From positions 1,488,001 through 1,552,000 of the forward strand of contig JAJXRY010000001.1 in the NCBI GenBank assembly GCA_021628825.1: a DNA stretch of 64,000 bases, read 5' to 3'. The DNA is from Lachnospiraceae bacterium (GTDB lineage: Bacteria > Bacillota > Clostridia > Lachnospirales > Lachnospiraceae). Positions 50,178 through 59,607 of this stretch are shown here, piece after piece; position 1 is the first letter of the stretch, and each line of letters opens with the position of its first letter. The notes beneath the pieces were generated by a model, which was given only the letters and a program-made list of their open reading frames with translations, had not been told where the DNA came from and ran no database searches. The translations under genes and the position numbers were made by a program.

Positions 50178-50363
50178 GGGTATATTCTGTTAATTTGACT
50201 TGTCATACCCACTGTTTACTTCATGTGTGGGTATATGCTATCTTTTGTGTTAAATGTACCCTTGCTTTATCATTTGTGTGGGTATTATCAGGCTTTTCTG
50301 ATTGCTGTACCCTCTCTTTGGATTTTGGCTGGGTATATATAAAGATTTCATTTCTCTATACCC
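50178..50363. repeat. 51-base-period array of alternating GGGTA and TACCC motifs, 4 units
   Basis: Eight sites. GGGTA centres 50180, 50231, 50282, 50333; TACCC centres 50208, 50259, 50310, 50361. Spacing is 28 and 23 throughout, exactly as in the array at 28793-29184 about 21 kb away, though the bases between motifs are unrelated to it. It also begins with GGGTA and ends with TACCC. It fills the gap between the ptsI terminator and the acetolactate synthase-like gene, abutting the ribosome site of the latter. Confidence 0.93.
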
Positions 50364-50444
50364 ACCCTTAAGAAACATAATAAATACCGTTCGCACTAAC
50401 CTCAAACTTCGCCTCCGGATCGTTTTCGTTAAGTGCTCTACATG

Positions 50445-50484
50445 AAAAAGCCGTCTCCCGGGCATTTACCTGGAAAACGGCTTT
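50445..50484 (-). terminator. Terminator of ptsI
   Basis: AAAGCCGT (50447-50454) with ACGGCTTT (50477-50484), then TTTTTC on the minus strand. Confidence 0.8.
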
Positions 50485-50577
50485 GTTTTCATTCACGTAA
50501 TTATTTATCATGCATTCTAGCACAATCCATAAGCATCGTAAAGAGGTATTTTCTCCTATCATTCTACGCCATATATT

Positions 50578-52191
50578 CTACGAATGCTCCCTTATTTTCT
50601 TGCGGATCGGTAAAATTCTGGAGGGAGAAACACTCAGCTCATCAATTCCCATGTCAAGGAACGTGTCGGTAAGTGTCAGGTCTGCGCCCAATTCTCCGCA
50701 GATTCCAACCCAGATATTCTGCTTATGTCCGTTCTCAATAACCATGCGGATCATCTTAAGGACTGCCGGATGATGTGCATCGTAAAAGTCATCCAGTTCG
50801 CCGTTCTGACGGTCTACCGCAAGGGTATACTGTGTCAGGTCATTCGTTCCAATACTGAAAAACTGCACTTCCTTCGCCAGTTCTTCACTCACCATGACGG
50901 CGGCCGGAGTTTCAATCATCACGCCTAATTCCATCTCATGATACGGGATGTCTTCCTTACGCAGTTCCGCTTTGACTTCTTCCACGATCTCCTTAATCTT
51001 ACGGATTTCCCACACGGAAGTGATCATCGGGAACATGATCGCAATATTGCCATAAACGCTTGCACGATACAGTGCTCTTAACTGTGTCTTAAAGATTTCC
51101 GGCCGTTTCAGACAGATCCGGATCGCACGGAAGCCCATTGCCGGGTTTTCTTCCTTCTTAAGATCAAAGTAATCAATCTGCTTATCCGCACCGATATCGA
51201 GGGTACGGATGATGACCTTCTTTCCGGCCATCGTCTGTGCAACCGACTTATAAACCTGGAACTGCTCTTCCTCTGTCGGATAGTCCGACTTTTCCAGATA
51301 AAGGAACTCACTGCGGAAAAGTCCGATTCCGGCTGCATCATTCTGTAAGACATACTGGAGGTCGGATAAGCCGCCGATGTTGGCATATAACTGAATCGCC
51401 TTGCCGCTTTTTGTAACGGTTTCCTTGCCCTTAAGGGTAAGAAGCAGCTCCTGCTTGCTGCGCTCCTCTTCTTCCTTCTTCACATAGGAAAGCAGGGTCT
51501 CCGAATCCGGATCCACAATCAGGGTTCCCTGAAAGCCGTCCACAACAGCCGTCTTTCCATCGATCTCTTCCTCATAATCAATTCCGATGAGTGCCGGAAT
51601 ATTCATGGTTCTTGCCAGAATCGCTGTATGGGAATTGGCAGAACCAAGACGGGTCACGAAGGAACGCACCTTGCTCTTATCCATCTGTACCGTTTCACTG
51701 GGTGTCAGATCCTCAGCCACAATGATCTCGGCTTCCTCTCCACTTGACAGATCCACGCTTTCTTCGGATAACACGGCAATTAACCGCTCGGAAATATCCC
51801 GTACATCCGCTGCTCTCGCTTTCATGTAATCATCGTCCATCTGTTCAAACATATTCGCAAAATGCTCGGATGTGCTTGCAACCGCATATTCGGTATTTAC
51901 TTTCTGCGTGCGGATCAGCCTCTCCACCATGTCCTGAAACTCATGATCCCGAAGCATGACCTGATGCGCCTCAAAAATAGCTGCACCGGCTTCTCCAACC
52001 TCCTGTAGTGCCTTCTTATAAAATTCCTTAAGCTGTTGTTCCGTCTCCTCAACGGCCCTGTTCTTTCTTGCAATCTCCTCTTCCACATCCTCAATATGCG
52101 TACAAAGGATCTTACGTTTTTCCTTTTTCAGAATGTGAATCTTCCCAATCGCAACTCCGTCAAACACACTTTTACCATCAAATATTTTCAT
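50578..52191 (-). CDS. ptsI: Phosphoenolpyruvate-protein phosphotransferase (PTS enzyme I)
   Basis: Starts the PTS phosphate relay by taking phosphate from PEP and passing it to HPr. 537 residues, intact. N-terminal HPr-binding helices, active histidine in GSANSHTAILART (near residue 188; the usual G-G-x-T-S-H-S is altered to A-N-S-H-T), arginines in GLFRSEFLYL and GFRAIRICLK, and the catalytic cysteine in VGICGELGAD near 500. No ptsH is next to it. Its ATG overlaps the stop of the preceding esterase (ATGA). Confidence 0.94.
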   Translation of the reverse strand: MKIFDGKSVFDGVAIGKIHILKKEKRKILCTHIEDVEEEIARKNRAVEETEQQLKEFYKKALQEVGEAGAAIFEAHQVMLRDHEFQDMVERLIRTQKVNTEYAVASTSEHFANMFEQMDDDYMKARAADVRDISERLIAVLSEESVDLSSGEEAEIIVAEDLTPSETVQMDKSKVRSFVTRLGSANSHTAILARTMNIPALIGIDYEEEIDGKTAVVDGFQGTLIVDPDSETLLSYVKKEEEERSKQELLLTLKGKETVTKSGKAIQLYANIGGLSDLQYVLQNDAAGIGLFRSEFLYLEKSDYPTEEEQFQVYKSVAQTMAGKKVIIRTLDIGADKQIDYFDLKKEENPAMGFRAIRICLKRPEIFKTQLRALYRASVYGNIAIMFPMITSVWEIRKIKEIVEEVKAELRKEDIPYHEMELGVMIETPAAVMVSEELAKEVQFFSIGTNDLTQYTLAVDRQNGELDDFYDAHHPAVLKMIRMVIENGHKQNIWVGICGELGADLTLTDTFLDMGIDELSVSPSRILPIRKKIREHS

Positions 52192-53252
52192 TGTATTGCC
52201 ACATCAACCTTCCTGTTTATCATGATCGGTCGCAAACTTATTTCATTTTTTTCAAGAAAGGCAAGTGCCCGCTCCGGCCAGCCCTCTAACTCTGTGCCTG
52301 TCCCGTCTCCGAAGCCATGTGGGGCATGGTCTGCCGCATCCAACACTGCCGGAACGCCTGCCTGGTCCAGTAACGTTTTTAAGAGTTCTGAATCCCGAAT
52401 ACCAACCGTTGCATCATCCCTTCCACAGGCAATATAACAGGGTGGGTAGTCACCATCCACATGCTCTGCCACATTATATTGATGCTGCAGATCTTTATAA
52501 TTTTCTCCCAACCGGCGAATCAGAAATTCGGCTTCTCCTTCTGGTCTGTCTCCCCATTCAAACAAATCAATAAACGGGTAAATCGGGAAAAGGCAGATTG
52601 GTTTCGGTAAGTCTGCTGCCTTCCATCCAATATTCGGTGCGCCGTAATTGCACACCAGATTGCCGCCTGCCGAATAACCGCCAACCACATAGCCGTGCTG
52701 TTTCAGATCATAGCCAAGCTTTGTATCATTTTGAAAGAGCCAGCGAACCGCTTTCTTTAAATCCTCCAGTGCCGCGATCATTGTCCTTGGGCAGGACACC
52801 CGGTAACTCAATGCAAACACTGAATACCCTTTCTCCACAAAGTGACTTGCTGTCGGGAAGCTCTCTGCTATGTTACAGACCGAATTGTATCCACCACCCG
52901 ATGCAAGGACAATCACCGGTTTCTCCGGATGTACCTTTTCCGGTTGGAGTTCCAGCAGACAGACTTCCTTTTTCTGTGGATCTTCCTGTGCTTCCTCTTC
53001 CGAATAAATAAAATGCTGCCTCACCCTATCTTGTTCCAATTCATCCAGAAGAAAATTCATTCCTCTCTCGATCCCCTCCGGCGACCAGTTAATCTCCTTT
53101 GCTGCCGTAAGCGGCTGATCCATGATGGCATTTACATGTTCATTCAGCCAGAGATCCCTGTTCAGACAGTAAATCAGATATTGATTCAGATCCCCAATCT
53201 CCGGATGATGGAAAATTTCATGAATGGCTGTGTTTAAAGTAATATGGGACAT
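52188..53252 (-). CDS. Alpha/beta hydrolase, BD-FAE/carboxylesterase-like
   Basis: About 354 residues. Oxyanion block ASGGGYNSVC, nucleophile elbow GYSAGGNL, Asp in CGRDDATVG, His in DHAPHGFGDG. No signal peptide. The start is ATG at 53252 (MSHITLNTAIHE) with AAGGAGGG upstream. The tail beyond LAFLEKNE looks unnatural; the A7 run near 52250, if A6, gives LEKMK and an earlier stop, and then the apparent 4-base overlap with ptsI would vanish. Its partner substrate is unknown; acetylated oligosaccharides are possible. Confidence 0.82.
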   Translation of the reverse strand: MSHITLNTAIHEIFHHPEIGDLNQYLIYCLNRDLWLNEHVNAIMDQPLTAAKEINWSPEGIERGMNFLLDELEQDRVRQHFIYSEEEAQEDPQKKEVCLLELQPEKVHPEKPVIVLASGGGYNSVCNIAESFPTASHFVEKGYSVFALSYRVSCPRTMIAALEDLKKAVRWLFQNDTKLGYDLKQHGYVVGGYSAGGNLVCNYGAPNIGWKAADLPKPICLFPIYPFIDLFEWGDRPEGEAEFLIRRLGENYKDLQHQYNVAEHVDGDYPPCYIACGRDDATVGIRDSELLKTLLDQAGVPAVLDAADHAPHGFGDGTGTELEGWPERALAFLEKNEISLRPIMINRKVDVAIQ

Positions 53253-53348
53253 CTCCGTAACCCTCCTTAAGATCATTCTATACCCTTAAGATTACTATAC
53301 TGAATGTACTTGGATCTGTCAAAGAATCTAAATTCCCCGATGGCTGAA

Positions 53349-53380
53349 AAGAAGCAGGGGCATTAGCGCTCCTGCTTCTT
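53349..53380 (-). terminator. Terminator of alr
   Basis: AAGAAGCAGG (53349-53358) with CCTGCTTCTT (53371-53380), followed by TTTTCAG on the minus strand. Confidence 0.75.
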
Positions 53381-53409
53381 CATCTTATCCACGTAACAAC
53401 AATTCTTTC

Positions 53410-54555
53410 TCAATCACTTTTTCCATCCCGGTAGTAAATTCTGGGAACACGTTTGCTGACGGCGCAGGTGAGTTCATAGGGAATCGTTCCTGCAACGGCA
53501 GCTAAATCGTTGATGGAATTCTGCTTTCCGAAGATTTCCACTTCGCTTCCGACATCCACGCCCATCTTATCGGTCAGATCGATCATACACATATCCATAC
53601 AGATTTTTCCACGCTGGGGAGCGGGACCTTCGGAGGTCATAATGCTGCATTTATTGGATAAGCAGCGGAAAAATCCATCGGCGTATCCATAAGGAATGAC
53701 GCCCATACGTGTCTTATGCGGTGTGACATAAATGCCGCCATAGCTGATCGCAGTACCGGCAGGGTAGATTTTAATCGTGCTGACGGTTGCTTTCAGACTC
53801 ATGACCGGTTTCAAATTCAATTCTTCGGCAAATTCTCCGTATCCATAGAGCAGGAGTCCGGGGCGAACCATGTCAAGATAGGTTTCCGGATAACGGGCTA
53901 CGGCCCCGGTATTGGCACAATGACGGATAGCGAATCGTTTCCCAAGGCGTTCCTCCACCTGTTTAATCACATCGGTAAAGAGCCGGAACTGATGCTCCGT
54001 ATAAGCACGGCATTGTTCTCCGGGTTCATCCGAAACAGCAAAGTGGGTAAAGATTCCTTCGGCATCAAGTCCCGGAAGAGAACACCCTTCACAAATTCCC
54101 TCCACACCATTTTCAAAGTAATCCCCATCACAAAGGTAACCAAGCCGGGACATTCCGGTGTCAACCTTGATGTGAATCTTAAGTGTGCTATCACAACGAA
54201 CGGCTTCTTCACTGTATTCCAAAGCCTTTGCTTTACAGGTGACCGCCTGTGTAATGTTATATTTAATTAACTGGCTGACCTGCTCCTTCGGAGTATGTCC
54301 GAGGATCAAAATCGGCATCGTAATGCCATTATGACGCAGCTCAACGGCTTCATCGATACTGCTTACCGCAAGATAGTCGGCACCTAGCTCCTGTAAGAGA
54401 CGGCTCACCTGAACCGATCCATGTCCGTAGGCGTCCGCCTTTACAACGCCTAAGAATCTGACATTGGAACCAATCTTATTGCGTAACATATGATAATTAT
54501 GAGAAAGGGCATCTAAGTCGATTTCTGCCCAGGTTCGTTTTAAAGTAGAATCCAT
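53410..54555 (-). CDS. alr: Alanine racemase
   Basis: Interconverts L- and D-alanine for peptidoglycan. 381 residues, intact. PLP lysine in VVKADAYGHGSVQVS (near residue 39), catalytic tyrosine in AISYGGIYVTP (near 266), HIKVDTGMSRLGY, and the C-terminal MCMIDLTD block. A weak GGTAAAC site lies before the ATG. Monocistronic with its own terminator. Confidence 0.95.
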   Translation of the reverse strand: MDSTLKRTWAEIDLDALSHNYHMLRNKIGSNVRFLGVVKADAYGHGSVQVSRLLQELGADYLAVSSIDEAVELRHNGITMPILILGHTPKEQVSQLIKYNITQAVTCKAKALEYSEEAVRCDSTLKIHIKVDTGMSRLGYLCDGDYFENGVEGICEGCSLPGLDAEGIFTHFAVSDEPGEQCRAYTEHQFRLFTDVIKQVEERLGKRFAIRHCANTGAVARYPETYLDMVRPGLLLYGYGEFAEELNLKPVMSLKATVSTIKIYPAGTAISYGGIYVTPHKTRMGVIPYGYADGFFRCLSNKCSIMTSEGPAPQRGKICMDMCMIDLTDKMGVDVGSEVEIFGKQNSINDLAAVAGTIPYELTCAVSKRVPRIYYRDGKSD

Positions 54556-54670
54556 AAGTGTTTACCTCGTTTTTATTATGGTTGTTTTTCTTTTGCGCTC
54601 ATTACATTATAACACGTTTTCAGATTCTTTGTTTAGATTCTATCTTATTTCCACCATTTCCGGATTTGTC

Positions 54671-56092
54671 TTATAAAAACATAGCCCGTGAAAGTCTGCT
54701 CTTTTCCAAATATCCGTTGTTTGCCAGATTACCCAATACCTGTTTACGAAGATAGGTGGAATCACTGACCTTCAGATATTCTGCTATTTCCGCCACTTTA
54801 CGAGCCTGATAATAACAGAAGGATAAAACTTTTTCATCCATTTCCGTTCCATTCGGAACCGGTGCAAACTCCAATACAGGGATCTTACTGTCTTTAATTC
54901 CATTTTCATAAGTAAGATCCGGTAAAACTAACGTAAAATGATCCGAAGAAGAATAAATATATGGCTTATGTGCCTCATCAGCCTCTTTATATTCCTCAAT
55001 AATTTTGTCAAATCCTGTACCGGCCGCCTCCATTACATTACAGGCAACAAGAATACCGGAAATCAATTCATTTCTTCGTTTTGAAATAATTCCGGACAAG
55101 TCATACGTCTTTCCCAGCTTTTCTCCTCTGTAAAAACCTCCCGGAGAAGAAATTTCCAGACGATCCTTAAACATATCCACCTGAATCCGGGTTCCGTCCA
55201 AATAATAGTCCCGATGAGCTACCGCATTAATGACTCCTTCAAACAAAGCACGCTGCGGATAGGAGTCAATATTTTTTTCTTACATCATCCAGCTTTATCA
55301 TGGAATGATTCATCCTCTGATTTACAAAATCCATCATATATTGAATGGTAGCAATGAGATTTCCCTGAAAACGATTAATCGTTATAATTCGTTCACTCCC
55401 TTTATTAAAGCCTCCAAAAACTGAACACTGGACTCCTGTTTTTTTCTCCGGAATAATCATCCTTAAACAACACTGCCCCATTTAACAGAAACCCCTCCTC
55501 ATTATAGAAGCCAACGGATTTTAAAAATTTTTCTTTCAGCTCTTTTCCATTATTGTGATCCTGATAAAACGCCTGCAAAGTAGAAAACTGATCTGGTTCA
55601 TAGGAGATATCGGAAACAAGAAGGTCATACTGCGTATTCTTACTTTTTTTGATACTCATCTCGATAATTTCTTCGTAAGTTGCTCCATTGGTAAACCCGT
55701 CTCTCCGCATAAAAAAATGGATGGAATATTTTTTTATATTTCAAAATAATTGGTTTTACGACAGACTCCGGAATGGATACACGAATAATGAACCGTTCTC
55801 CATTTTTTGTTTCATACCGGATAAAAGAAATCTTCATCTGTGGTCTCGGAGTCAGATGCTCGTTCACCTGATTATTAAAATAATTGCGCTCATTATCTGC
55901 ACCTTTTCGGTCAAAACCTATTAATTTATTTGTTTTATCTTCCACTCCAATATAAAAATCACCACCGGATGCATTGGCAAATCCTGCAACACTTTTCAAC
56001 CAGCCTACGACATCCTCACGGTTAAGGATACTCTTGCATTCAAATTTATCATTCTCAAGCTGTATGCCTTCTACGATCTCTTCCAAATACAT
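54671..56092 (-). CDS. AlbA_2/Schlafen-type DNA-binding protein with C-terminal ATPase-like and winged-helix parts
   Basis: About 473 residues after correction. Residues 1-130 are an AlbA_2 domain (LENDKFECKSILNREDVVGWLKSVAGFANASGGDFYIGVED), then a GHKL-like stretch (VINAVAHRDYYLDGTRIQVDMFKDRLEISSPGGF), then a small helix-turn-helix (KVAEIAEYLKVSDSTYLRKQVLGNLANNGYL). The layout is that of predicted transcriptional regulators with AlbA_2 and HATPase_c_4. Breaks near 55725, 55440 and 55262. Start ATG 56092 with GGGAGGT. Directly upstream is a seven-copy ACTTCAA array, likely its own binding region. Confidence 0.78.
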
Positions 56093-56114
56093 GCGCTTAC
56101 CTCCCACTCCTGTT

Positions 56115-56190
56115 ACTTCAAGATTACTTCAAACTCACTTCAAAGTCAACTTCAAAATCACTTCAATCTAACTTCAATTTACTTTGAAGT
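56115..56190 (-). promoter_or_regulatory. Seven ACTTCAA heptamers at one-helical-turn spacing, over the promoter
   Basis: ACTTCAA starts at 56115, 56126, 56137, 56149, 56160, 56171, with a final ACTTTGAAGT at 56181: steps of 11, 11, 12, 11, 11, 10. On the minus strand a TTGACT, 17 bases, TAATCT promoter is embedded in it. Sites so phased face one side of the helix. The likely ligand is the AlbA_2 protein encoded just downstream. Confidence 0.82.
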
Positions 56191-56229
56191 ATACCAGATA
56201 CCGGGATAATCTAAACAATAAGTAATTTT

Positions 56230-56279
56230 AAAAAGCTGCCTTACTACAGCATCTCCTGCTGTAATAAAAGGCAGCTTTT
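56230..56279 (-). terminator. Terminator of the phosphotransferase gene
   Basis: AAAAGCTGCCTT with AAAAGGCAGCTTTT plus an inner ACAGCA/TGCTGT stem, then TTTTTAAAATT on the minus strand. Confidence 0.8.
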
Positions 56280-56348
56280 CCTTAATCCCTTTTACCCTAT
56301 TCATTTAACTTCAGATTTATATATTTCGAACAGCCTCTTATTGAACAA

Positions 56349-57330
56349 CTATTCTCTGCTTAGCTTCTCCCACACCTGTTCAAACAGACCATGCACCCAG
56401 TAATACTGATCCTGTGTTTCATACCGGCGATAGGTCACTTCAAACATCATAATCAGATACAGATATATGTCATACCACCAGCACCGGATTTGTTCTGCAT
56501 GACTGAATGTGTCCTTACCATATCCTGTCAGGAATGCCTCCGACCTGCTGTGGAACCGGAACCGGTCCTCCATGAGTCCTTCCGCCCACATGGCCCTGTT
56601 CCCAGTCAATGATTCCCTGTAATCCTTCCATCCTTCATCAGAAAATTTCCGTCCCAGGAATCAAAAATGAATCAGGACAGGCTTTGTCACCTCTGCAAAA
56701 ATCCTTATGCTCCTGCAGCTTCCGAAGAATATCTTCATAGGAAACTCCGATATTAATTCCCGCATCCATACCGTCCCGGATGATCCTTTTCATCAATAGG
56801 AAGAATGCTTCGAACCAGTTCTCCCTCTGCAATTCCTCCACACAGAAGTGTCCAAACCTCTCCCCCTCAATGGAGTCAATCTGTTTAAGACGCTGCCCCA
56901 TCTTATGGTCAATCTGCTCCTTCTCCATTTCTGTCATAGATTCCTTTGACTTCGTTTACCGGAGTACCCTCTTTGTTTTTCCATCAAAAAGATACTTGGC
57001 ATTGCAGATCTGATAGGTATCGTCATAGGCATAAACCTCAGGCGCATCCTCAATACCGTTCCGGACTGCGAGCTGCATTGCTCCCGCCTCCGTGTGCATC
57101 ATGGCAATTTCACAAGACATCAGCTGTATATCTGCTGCCGGTGCAACCTTCAGAATGACCGTACGGCCATCTGCCAGAATAACGCGGTATACAGCATTAC
57201 AAAATCCCCCTTTTAATGCCTGATAACCGGACAGCTGATTCTGCCCAAAGGTATTTTCCACAATTTTCCGTATGGTTGCTTCCCCTAACCAGTTCTTTGT
57301 AATGCTGCACATCCTGTATTCCCCATTCAT
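56349..57330 (-). CDS. Aminoglycoside phosphotransferase (APH)-fold kinase, heavily frame-broken
   Basis: About 325 residues if rebuilt. N-terminal lobe TFGQNQLSGYQALKGGFCNAVYRVILADGRTVILKV with the ATP lysine in LKV; catalytic loop HFDSWDGNFL in place of the common H-x-D-x3-x-N, then IIDWE and AMWAEGLMEDRFRF. At least five single-base breaks (near 56995, 56985, 56950, 56665, 56600), more than any neighbour. It may be read error or a truly decaying gene. Substrates of such proteins range from antibiotics to choline or sugars; nothing here decides. Confidence 0.72.
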
Positions 57331-57481
57331 AAAGCCTCTGTGTTTGTAATACGGCTTCGTATAATCCTATCTTATCAGATATAGCATATAGGAAATAGGT
57401 ACTTTTTTTGACAAAATGTGTCAATTTTATAGGTCTGATATTTCAAATTGACACATTCCCATGTGAAATCCATATACTTCC

Positions 57482-58216
57482 TTAATCCAGAAAATTCTGC
57501 CGGTACTGGGATGGTGTCACTCCCTCGATCTTCTTAAAAACCTTCGTGAACACACGGTAATCACTGTATCCGGTTTTCTCTGAAATCTCCGCAATGGAAA
57601 GAGATGTGGACAACAGCAGTTTTCTGGCCTGCTCCATCCGGATACTGGTCAGATAAGTCAGGAAATTAACCCCGATTTCATTTTTGAACAGCTGGCTGAT
57701 ATACTGTGCACTGAGATGAAATTCTTCGGCCAGCACCGTAAGACTGATCTCTTCCGAAAGATGCTCCTGCATATACCGGACAATCCCGAGCATCGGCTGT
57801 TCCTCCATATCGGGATCTCCCTTCCTTGTCCTGCTTTCAAACATGGAAATCCTCAGATTATCGATACATTTGCCAAACTCATCATAATTCACCGCCTTCA
57901 GCATATAATCCGTAATCTGCAGCCGGAGTGCCTCTCTGCAATAGGTAAAGTCATCATATCCGGACACAATCACAAATGCCATATCCGGATATTTCAGGCG
58001 GCTCGTCTGAATGACCTTAAGTCCGTTCATAATTGGAATATTAATATCCATAATTACGATATCCGGCTTCAGGGTATCAATCTTAGTCAATGCCTCCATT
58101 CCATCGGCAGCTTCCCCTGCCACCTCACAATCATGTGCTTCCCAGTCAAAAAGCTTTTTAAAACCCTCCCGGATCATAATCTCATCATCCACCAACAGTA
58201 CGCGTAATCTTTTCAT
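57482..58216 (-). CDS. YesN-type response regulator (REC plus AraC helix-turn-helix)
   Basis: 244 residues, intact. Receiver domain with LLVDDE, phospho-acceptor Asp in DIVIMDINIPIMNG (near residue 54) and K in YMLKAVN; C-terminal AraC domain (ISLTVLAEEFHLSAQYISQLFKNEIG, then LSIAEISEKTGYSDYRVFTKVFKKIEGVTPSQYR). It overlaps the sensor kinase by 4 bases (ATGA). Such pairs usually sense extracellular sugars and run a nearby ABC transporter, but none is adjacent here. Confidence 0.93.
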   Translation of the reverse strand: MKRLRVLLVDDEIMIREGFKKLFDWEAHDCEVAGEAADGMEALTKIDTLKPDIVIMDINIPIMNGLKVIQTSRLKYPDMAFVIVSGYDDFTYCREALRLQITDYMLKAVNYDEFGKCIDNLRISMFESRTRKGDPDMEEQPMLGIVRYMQEHLSEEISLTVLAEEFHLSAQYISQLFKNEIGVNFLTYLTSIRMEQARKLLLSTSLSIAEISEKTGYSDYRVFTKVFKKIEGVTPSQYRQNFLD

Positions 58217-59518
58217 CGGCTGCTCCTTTTTACCGGAAATGTCAGATGTGCCGTCACACCGCCATCTTCATTCTCTGTGTACCAGAGTCCATATTCCCTT
58301 CCACACAACAGTTTGATCCTTTTCTGGACATTCAGGATCCCAATGCTGTTTCCCTCGAGCCTTGCCTCCTGACGGTTATAATGAAGCAGCATTTCATCGA
58401 TCTCCTTCTTCTTTCCTTCTTCAAATCCGCTTCCGCTGTCACGAATACAGATTTCCATGCCCTTTGCGATCTGTTTCGCCGAAATAAGAAGTTCCCCCTG
58501 ATACCCCTTGTTTTTCAGCCCATGGAGAAGACTATTCTCGACAATCGGCTGCAGAATAAAATTCGGGACCTTCTCTCCTCCAAGCTCCGGATCAATATCA
58601 TAGGTACAGTAAAGCTTCGGATAACGGTAACACATCAGATCCATATATGCTTCCAGAAGCTCCAGTTCATCATCAAGAGTCACCATAGACTGGTCTACCT
58701 TAACGCTTAACCGGAAGAAATCAACCAACTTCATCAGGAGATCCGCAACCTTTTTATTTCCATCGAGCTGTGCCTGGATACGGATTGTATCAAGCGTGTT
58801 ATACAGGAAATGCGGATTCACCTGACTCTTCAGATACAGCATGGACATCTTCTGTTCCGTAAGCTCTGCCCGTACAATATCCGGATTCTCCAGTGTCAGA
58901 TAAAAGGCCAGCGTCATCAGCGTCATTCCCATTCCACTGATCAGCCAGGTATGATGCAGTCCCTGCAGCAGGCAGACCGTAAACTCCACACTCAGCGCAG
59001 CCCCTATGGCAAAGCGCTTTTTCGGATGAAGCTGTTTCCAGTTTACAAACAGCATTCCTATACATAACGCAAGATAAAAATGCAACGCCGACATAGCCTA
59101 CATAAGCATAGTATCCGGAAGAATAATTACCGGCCGGAGTTTCCGTATATTCTATCGGAAGTATCATTGCTCCAATCTCAGCCGCAATCAGAAATATCTG
59201 CGCCGCCAAATCAAGCTTTCGTCTTTTTCCGGTCTCTTCCTGTACCAGAACCGCTATATACTCATAAAACATATACACCACAAAAAGCCATCGAACCTAC
59301 AAAGATCCGGTGGCAGATATCATTCCATATTCTCGGCACGGTATTCAGATGATTTACGGTATAGATCGTAACCGCATCAAAAAAATCAGATGTCCGATTA
59401 CGACAACCAGAAGTACAGAAAACGTTCTATGCAGCATGGAGTGCTTTCTCTCCGCACTAAAATACATACATGCCACAAATATAAGAATCAGTATCAATGC
59501 AATTTCCATCCGGATCAT
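58213..59518 (-). CDS. LytS/YesM-type sensor histidine kinase
   Basis: About 434 residues after correction. Six or seven N-terminal helices with no large outer domain (MIRMEIALILILIFVACMYF...), then the His_kinase motif LKSQVNPHFLYNTLDTIRI (phospho-His) and HATPase NFILQPIVENSLLHG and GNSIGILNVQKRIKL. Breaks near 59380 (T6), 59288 (T5 for T4) and 59073 (T5 for T4; corrected YVGVAFYLALCIGMLFVNW). ATG at 59518 behind TGAGGTGG. Partner of the overlapping response regulator. The lack of an extracellular domain suggests an intramembrane-sensing type. Confidence 0.88.
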
Positions 59519-59607
59519 TCTGGCCACCTCAAAGTCTTTCTGACTATATTGTAACGGATAATCCCTGATCCGGATAGGAATAATTTATAAAGAAATGTGT
59601 CAATTTT

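Noticed and set aside
49880..50371. A 163-codon plus-strand frame across the second array
   Set aside because: It is antisense to the acetolactate synthase-like gene and open over the array only because of the 51-base period.
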